NCBI GenBank assembly: GCA_015680685.1
Contig: MNCI01018064.1
Coordinates: 306,369-370,368 of the forward strand
Direction of reading: 5' to 3'
DNA: 64,000 nt
DNA from: Gnetum montanum
Lineage: Eukaryota > Streptophyta > Gnetopsida > Gnetales > Gnetaceae
In this document: piece after piece, positions 58,266 to 64,000 of the stretch
Layout: the number at the start of each line of letters is the position of its first letter
How positions within the stretch are numbered: position 1 is the first letter of the stretch
Made by a program: the position numbers and the translations under genes
The notes under the pieces: model-generated
Seen by the model: only the letters and a program-made list of their open reading frames with translations
Databases searched by the model: none
What the model was told of the DNA's origin: nothing

Positions 58266-58501
58266 GTATTTCATTGTAGGGGATAACACATTATGTTGAT
58301 GATCCTATGATGGCATGCTCCTAAAGTGCTTAGGTAAAACCAAAGCCAGAACAGTCCTAGGGTAGGTTCATGAGGGTGTTTGTGGAGGACATATAGAACC
58401 AAGAGCTATGGCTACTAAGATTAGATGATTAGATTACTATTGGCCCCATATAGAAAATGACTTCCTGCAAAAGGTTAAGTAGTGTAACATATGCCAACTA
58501 A
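58266..58501 (+). pseudogene. pol: Element B integrase zinc finger, truncated by element F
   Basis: HHCC finger VHEGVCGGHIEPRAMATKIR, LDYYWPHIE, CNICQL; coding stops at about 58501. The catalytic core is not in the window and would lie right of element F. Confidence 0.8.
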
Positions 58502-59639
58502 TGAGTGGTGAGGTACCCTTATGCCCAACCATATGAATCACAAGTGTTCACACACAATCCAATCAAATTCCATGGATGGAACTAGTTATGCATCTAGAAC
58601 ATTATGCCTTGATCATAGTTCATTGTATTCTCACTTTCTAGTGGTAGCTTTGTCACATATGATTTAGTATGAAGTGAGGCATATGATGATTAATGTTGTC
58701 TAGCCCTAAGGTTCTCCTAATGATAATAAAGAGATTAATTAATTAAGCTAATTAAGAATGGAAAGTAAATTCTAAACTAGCTTATGTGTGATGAGTATCC
58801 ACTCCTAATTGTTCATACATGCTTTAGACTTCATGTAACTATAGCTAAGATTACCAAGTGTATGACACTAGGCACACCAAATGATACACTACTAGGCTAT
58901 CAAGTAATTACACTTAAGTTCTCATGATTAGTTGTACTTATTTTGCTTAATGAAAGGAATAATAAAGAGTAATAAATGGAAACATTAACTAAGGAAAATA
59001 GTAAACAATTAAAAGAAATAATAAATCTAAGTGGATGTTACAATGATAAAAGTAATCTCAATCTTTATTGATGGTCATGTAATACGTCCAAGTACATCAT
59101 AATCAAATAAGGATGCTATAAAATCACTTAACATCACACAGCGTGCATGCACTAGAAAACAAAATTTTGACTACTCTAAAATTTATGAAAAAGCTATCTA
59201 AAATCTATATCCCAACCTTGCACCTAAGTGTGGTATTTATCGACTAGCATGGAAGGGGTGATATTAGATGCTTAACATCAAAGGTTATGCCTTGATATCA
59301 GGTACCTGACATCATGGCCTTGATATCAAATATTCAATATCATGACCCTACAAAACATAACTCATCATACCTTCATGACTAAATGAAAACTCGTCCTTAA
59401 GTTAAACAAAATGAGGAACAAGTTCTTTACAAAAGATTGTGAAGGTATGGGATTATTGACTAGCTTAAATAAATACACATTGACTCTTCAATGTTGTAGT
59501 GGTGTTTTACAAAACCTATGGACACAACATTACAAGAAAAAACTTAGGGAAGCTCATGTAGTTCCTAGAGGTAGTGGCTCTTCCATCAATGTCTTCCCCT
59601 TGTTACTAGGCTTCTGAAATTTATAGTGGTTTAAGAGTG
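58502..59639. other. Element F left end, probable LTR
   Basis: AT-rich, no ORF. Contains near-palindromic words TTGATATCAGGTACCTGACATC at about 59290-59330. A related word occurs at 62866-62890. Confidence 0.35.
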
Positions 59640-61960
59640 CCTACAAATTTTCCTCCTCCATCCTTGGATCATGTACCATCCATTCTACTGAGTTGATGTG
59701 TGTTCGAACCGTTAAATCCCATGGGCATGGTAGCTATGGAAACATCTTTTTTGCTTTTACGTACTAGACCACAAACTACTATCATTCCTCCTTGAAGGCC
59801 TTAGCCTTTTCTTTCAATTCATAGTGATCTATTAATCTCTTGGTCAAGTATGAGGCTACATCTTTCTATCCATGTTAGTAGGCCTTAATAAACTCTAATT
59901 CTGAGTTTTCCACATGGAGTTTTTATAGAGAATTTGTCATGTTTCAAACTCTTTTTCATATAATGCATAGGTGGACGCTACTTGCTACTCTAGTTCACTT
60001 CTAGGTCAACCTACTATTAACATGGCAAGGTTGGCATATTGAAGGTTATCTAATGCTATGTATTCTTTTAATTCTTCAATTTGTAGGTCTTTGTTCTTTA
60101 CTTCCACTTGATGGACCACGGCATAGCTATCCAATATTGGCTACCAATCAGGTCTTTGTTCTTTACTTCCACTTTGCCATCTGGATTTCTTTTTCATTGA
60201 TCTATTTGTGCATGCCAATTTCATCTTGGAAGTTATCCTTTAGCTTCTCATGTTTCTTGGCCTCATTTTACCACATGCTTATTTTGATTGTAGAATTTTG
60301 ATGTATTGTGTGCACCTCCTCCATTGAGAGGGTTTGATTTTTTCTAGCCAATCTATTGATGTCTTAGTTAACCCTCATCAGTTTTTCTCTCAACTAGTGG
60401 ATGCTTTCTTCTAAAATGTTCTTTTTTTTCTCAATAGTGGTTAACCTAGCATTATTAGAAACAAGTTTCTTGTTCTCTTCTTGTATAGTGGTCAATGCCT
60501 TCATATGGACATATGTTTGAGCTTTAGTAGCTAAGGCATTCCAGATAGCCTTCTTCTTCTCTTACTTAGCAACTTTGTTCTATTCAATCAATTGGTTCAA
60601 CTACTCTATTTAGAATTGGTCCAGCTGGTTAGGCACAATAAATTGGGTAGGGTCCCATCTTTTAACTCTCATGGTGACTAGCTCTTGTTGCAGTTAATGC
60701 ACTTCTATTTTTGCATGCTCCGCCCTAGTCTTTGTCATGGCTAGCTTTCCTTTTGTGGTGATGAGATCTAACTAAACTATAGTGACATCACTGGGGATTT
60801 CAAAAGAGTGGTTATCACTTGTCACATCTACAGCAATCTATCAAGTACATCCTCATGGGTCGTAGGAGTCATTGAAGTCCCAACTAGCATTTGGACATCT
60901 CTAGTACCAATCAAGTTCATTGAGCGCACAATAGGCACATTGAAGGATTCTTTAATGTGATATATTATTACCTCTACTACACTTGCAACATCTTGGTGCT
61001 ACATGACCATAATGGTTGCACCTTCTCTTATTTCACATTACTTGAAAAGACATGACATTACTATAGATCTACTATGACGATTGGCCTTCTCCTCTTGATT
61101 GTAAAGAAATATCTCTTGATAGATCAACAAAAATGGTGGATTGCATAGCATCATTGATAAACTAGAAGAGGTTTGATTCATCCCTACTTCCCCAATTGAG
61201 AGTTTTAGCAATGTGTTGTATATGGCTTATTACAGGCTAGTAATCTTGTGGAAATGTTGGTGGAGCTTGTGGATCATGATGTTGCTCGAGCTCCTTCTCT
61301 ATTTCTTTTTCTAGTTCTGGCTCCTTTTTTGTCTCTTGTTATTCACTAAGGTCTTTCCTTGGTATTTTAGGTTTAAGCAACTTAACAAAAGAAGCATTTT
61401 GATCCCTCTTATAAACATCATTAGTGTATGCCAGTATCCCAACATGCTTGCATAGGTTCCTGATCAGGCAAGGGAATAGAAGTGTTGGCTTCCCTACCTT
61501 CTTTTCTTCGAACCACCTCTAAATTTTCACAAAGTACATTTGGGAAAGATTGGCATTATATTTTCCCATTAATATTACACTTCCCCTGGCCACATAGGTT
61601 GAGATTCTATTGAGCCCTTCAGTTGGGACAAGGTGATATGTGCCTATCTTAAAATAAGTCCTCTCTTCCAAAGTCAACTTGGTGTATGTTTTCTTATCTT
61701 TATTATATGCCTACTTCAACCAAAACTTCCTTGTTTCTAGGTCAAAATTTGTGGACAAATGCACCAACTTGGCCCCCACATTTGGTAGATTTAGAACCTT
61801 TATGATTGCTCTGATTGAAAAGAGATAGTGACTCTATTTATGTTAACTATGGTGCCCTCTTTCTTATTATGCTAGAATTGGTACGTCTCACTGAAGTACC
61901 ATTCTTCACTTTCTGAAAGGATATGCCATAATGGTGACTCCTGGAGTTGAGTTCAAACTG
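59640..61960 (-). pseudogene. Element F minus-strand protein: N-terminal domain plus coiled coil
   Basis: Read on the minus strand with frame changes. From about 61930: SESEEWYFSETYQF, GTIVNINRVTISFQSEQS, then KTYTKLTLEERTYFKIGTYH, LNRISTYVARGSVILMGKYN, RWFEEKKVGKPTLLFPCLIR and NLCKHVGILAY (to about 61420), a Glu/Lys-rich linker, then long heptad-like text (IQEENKKLVSNNARLTTIEK near 60480, LREKLMRVN). This recalls the plant transposon-associated proteins encoded by extra ORFs of Tat/Athila elements and matches the domain-then-coiled-coil layout of the antisense gene of A and D. Family assignment is from memory of the pattern, not a search. Confidence 0.45.
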
Positions 61961-64000
61961 CCTCAGGGGAAAATGTCATAATTGGATCGAAGTTGATTTC
62001 CACGATGACTATGGTCAACATGGATTTCTCCTAGATGGCTTCGAGGCATTCTTGGAACAACATGAGGCGTTGTTCTTATATTGGAGCTTGTGTTTCTATA
62101 GCCTCTCCTTAGACCAACTACCCTATGGTAGGAGCCTTTTGATGAATGCTAAATGATTGGGCCTCCTGTTCCTCATGTTTGGCTGGTGGGCCTTGCTTTC
62201 TTAGTTAGCCTTTGTCACCTCTTGCATGTTTGGCTATACCTTGCAAAGGTTCTTTTTGTCCTCCTCTTTTTGGGACCATTTCTAATCAATCAAGGGTCTA
62301 ATGTTACTAAGGTATTTTTATTTATCATTAATAGGTTTATACCTTACTCATGACCTTAGTTCCATTAAGTTCTTTACTTCATATGATTGCAAAGTTAGAA
62401 AAATTTTCAGAAAAATGCCCAAAAAGTGTTAACCTCTTTTATCACTCTTCACAATTGGCATCTTTTTCCTTATGTATGGCTTCTCATGATGGTTATTGTC
62501 CATTGGGTGAGAAAATTAAAGGGTTTGACATTCATATGATTGATTTTTCATTAAAATATTATGGTTTTTAAAATTCTTACCCTTATAATACTTTTTAGGT
62601 GATAGGAAATTTCAAAAAATTGATGCAAGTTTTCCATGTAAGCACCCTCCCCCAACTAAATTGAACACTTCAGGTTCAAATAGGTTCAAAAACCACAAAA
62701 ATTAGAGTGGTATAGAGTAAAATATTACAAGTGGAAGTTGATTGCACAAAGCTCTTAGTTGCAAGAGAAAAATTCAAAAACTCCCCTAGCTGCAAATGAT
62801 GATAATGGATTTTAGAGAATCACATGAGTCCTATATATGGTTTCTATGGACTTGATATTGCATACCCAATATCAGGTACTTGACGTCAAGTCTAACTTGA
62901 TATCATGGTGATCAAATTTGCATATTATTAGGGTAGTTAGCATGGAAAATAAATCTTGGTGATAGATGAAAGGGTTTTAAATCAAATCCAAAGTTCTAGG
63001 ATAAGTGAGAATTTATATGTGGGCACCAGAAGTTTTAGAAGATGGAGTCAAAAGCATTAAAAGCTTTGGAAGATGCAAGAAAAAGAGATATTAGATCCAT
63101 GGTGTAGAACAGATTGGTTATATGATAAGGGAAGGTATTGAGTTTATCATGTTAGGCACTTGGAAGGTTAAATATGATGTGGTTGTGTCAAACAAGTACA
63201 AGTTAAAATAATTATACAAGTGGGTCCTCTCCAAAGTAGGCTTCCACCCTAAATGCCCTTGTATAACCACACCTAAAAATGTCTGTAGGCACCAAAAGGG
63301 TTGAATGAAATGCATACTTGTGAAACAAAACACACATGTTAAAACCACCAATTTGGGAAAATATCTCTATGTTACACAAAACCACAAGTTAGAATCATAT
63401 GACCAGCGAGATGAAATGGATGTTAGAAGGGATTGTAGAAATTGATGCGTGAGATGCCTTACCATAGGCATAATGAATCATTATGTGTTATTAATGGTTA
63501 AAGTAATCAACAATCATTCTTTCCAAGATTTAAACCAAGTCCATACCACATTCCAATGACAACACATTGTTTCATCACTTTGTTTGACAACCATAAGATT
63601 GCCACAGTTGCAAGAAGTAGCATCACTTGGAATTTTTTCCAAGGGAAGAGTTTATTCATGGCATGTATTTTTTTTATGAAATTATTCTAAGAAGCCACCA
63701 ACCTTTAGTCATGGATACATGTCTTTCTAGTGGGACCCTCAAAAATTTATTCAGTTCCCTTTTATTGGACTCTTACTTTTATTTTTCATTAGATCTACAA
63801 GGATATAATGACAACCTTAGCAATAGGATAGAGCATATAGAAGTGGTCAAAGAGAATCTAGAAAGCCCCTTGATATCACACCCTACACAGTTCCCCTTGG
63901 TTCTACACTTTTTGATCTAATCATAATGATTAGGAATTTATTTTTTAGTTTGATGATACAAAAGAATATCATTATGACCATGGTAAGAACCTGTTATTAA
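61961..64000. other. Element F interior without recognised genes
   Basis: Scattered short ORFs (61947-62571, 63627-63920) have no recognisable motifs. A palindromic CCTATATATGG lies at about 62832-62842. AT-rich, no repeat array or LTR partner found. Confidence 0.4.

Larger units (their letters stand above)
58502..64000. mobile_element. Element F: unidentified insertion with an antisense-type ORF
   Basis: Begins TGAGTGGTGAGGTACC exactly where B integrase coding breaks, as an LTR start would. No second copy of this end, PBS or PPT is found, and the right end lies beyond the window. The interior carries minus-strand coding resembling the antisense-gene class of A, B and D (see 59640-61960). 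No gag, RT or integrase seen. Orientation and class remain open. Confidence 0.45.

Noticed and set aside
60053-60301. Plus-strand hydrophobic ORF in element F
   Set aside because: Opposite the coiled-coil coding text on the minus strand; hydrophobicity is what a Lys/Glu-rich strand gives in reverse.

Overview
The window looks like heterochromatic DNA from a large-genome plant. I see no host gene, tRNA or rRNA. Nearly all recognisable sequence belongs to giant, decayed Ty3/gypsy LTR retrotransposons of the Tat/Ogre type. The evidence is the RT sequence style, a second RNase H-like domain with NNxAEY and HGDSQL motifs, a C-x2-H-x4-H-x4-C Gag knuckle, and element lengths near 18-20 kb. Old nested insertions survive with little deletion and heavy C-to-T/G-to-A decay, which would suit a gymnosperm-like genome, but the species cannot be told from the sequence.

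Layout. Element B is the oldest and hosts the others. It runs 15606-28671, 36921-37863 and 57569-58501. Element A (about 576-15605, 5' end off the window) sits in B's gag. Element C (28672-36915, minus orientation) sits in B's RT. Element D (37864-57568, complete, both LTRs) sits between B's two RNase H domains. Element F (58502 to the window end) interrupts B's integrase zinc finger. A CpG-rich LTR-like fragment (1 to about 575) interrupts A's gag.

Shared plan of A, B and D: LTR, PBS, gag with PFVI(K/R)VP repeats, protease (PR), a 5-11 kb insert, RT-RNase H-second RNase H-integrase, a 3' region, polypurine tract (PPT), LTR. Only D shows all of these parts within the window. The insert lies where Ogre elements have a spliced intron. 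In all three copies it carries an antisense multi-exon gene. In A and D that gene has its own TATA box about 135-140 bp before a conserved ATG, and several candidate splice-site pairs fall at matching places. Its product ends in an acidic, coiled-coil-rich part. A second possible antisense, spliced unit lies between integrase and the 3' LTR in A, C and D.

Short repeats with a GGYC-loop-GRCC core followed by TTAAACTAGC or TAAAACTAGC bracket the insert and follow integrase. Element C has gag and PR but lacks the insert, RT, RNase H and integrase, and its junction lies in these repeats, so it looks like a non-autonomous derivative. D carries a 1.44-kb tandem duplication spanning the antisense promoter and the start of RT. 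B carries a degenerate tandem repeat of about 190 bp between the antisense gene and RT. All coding regions are broken by stops or frameshifts, so none is expected to work as it stands.
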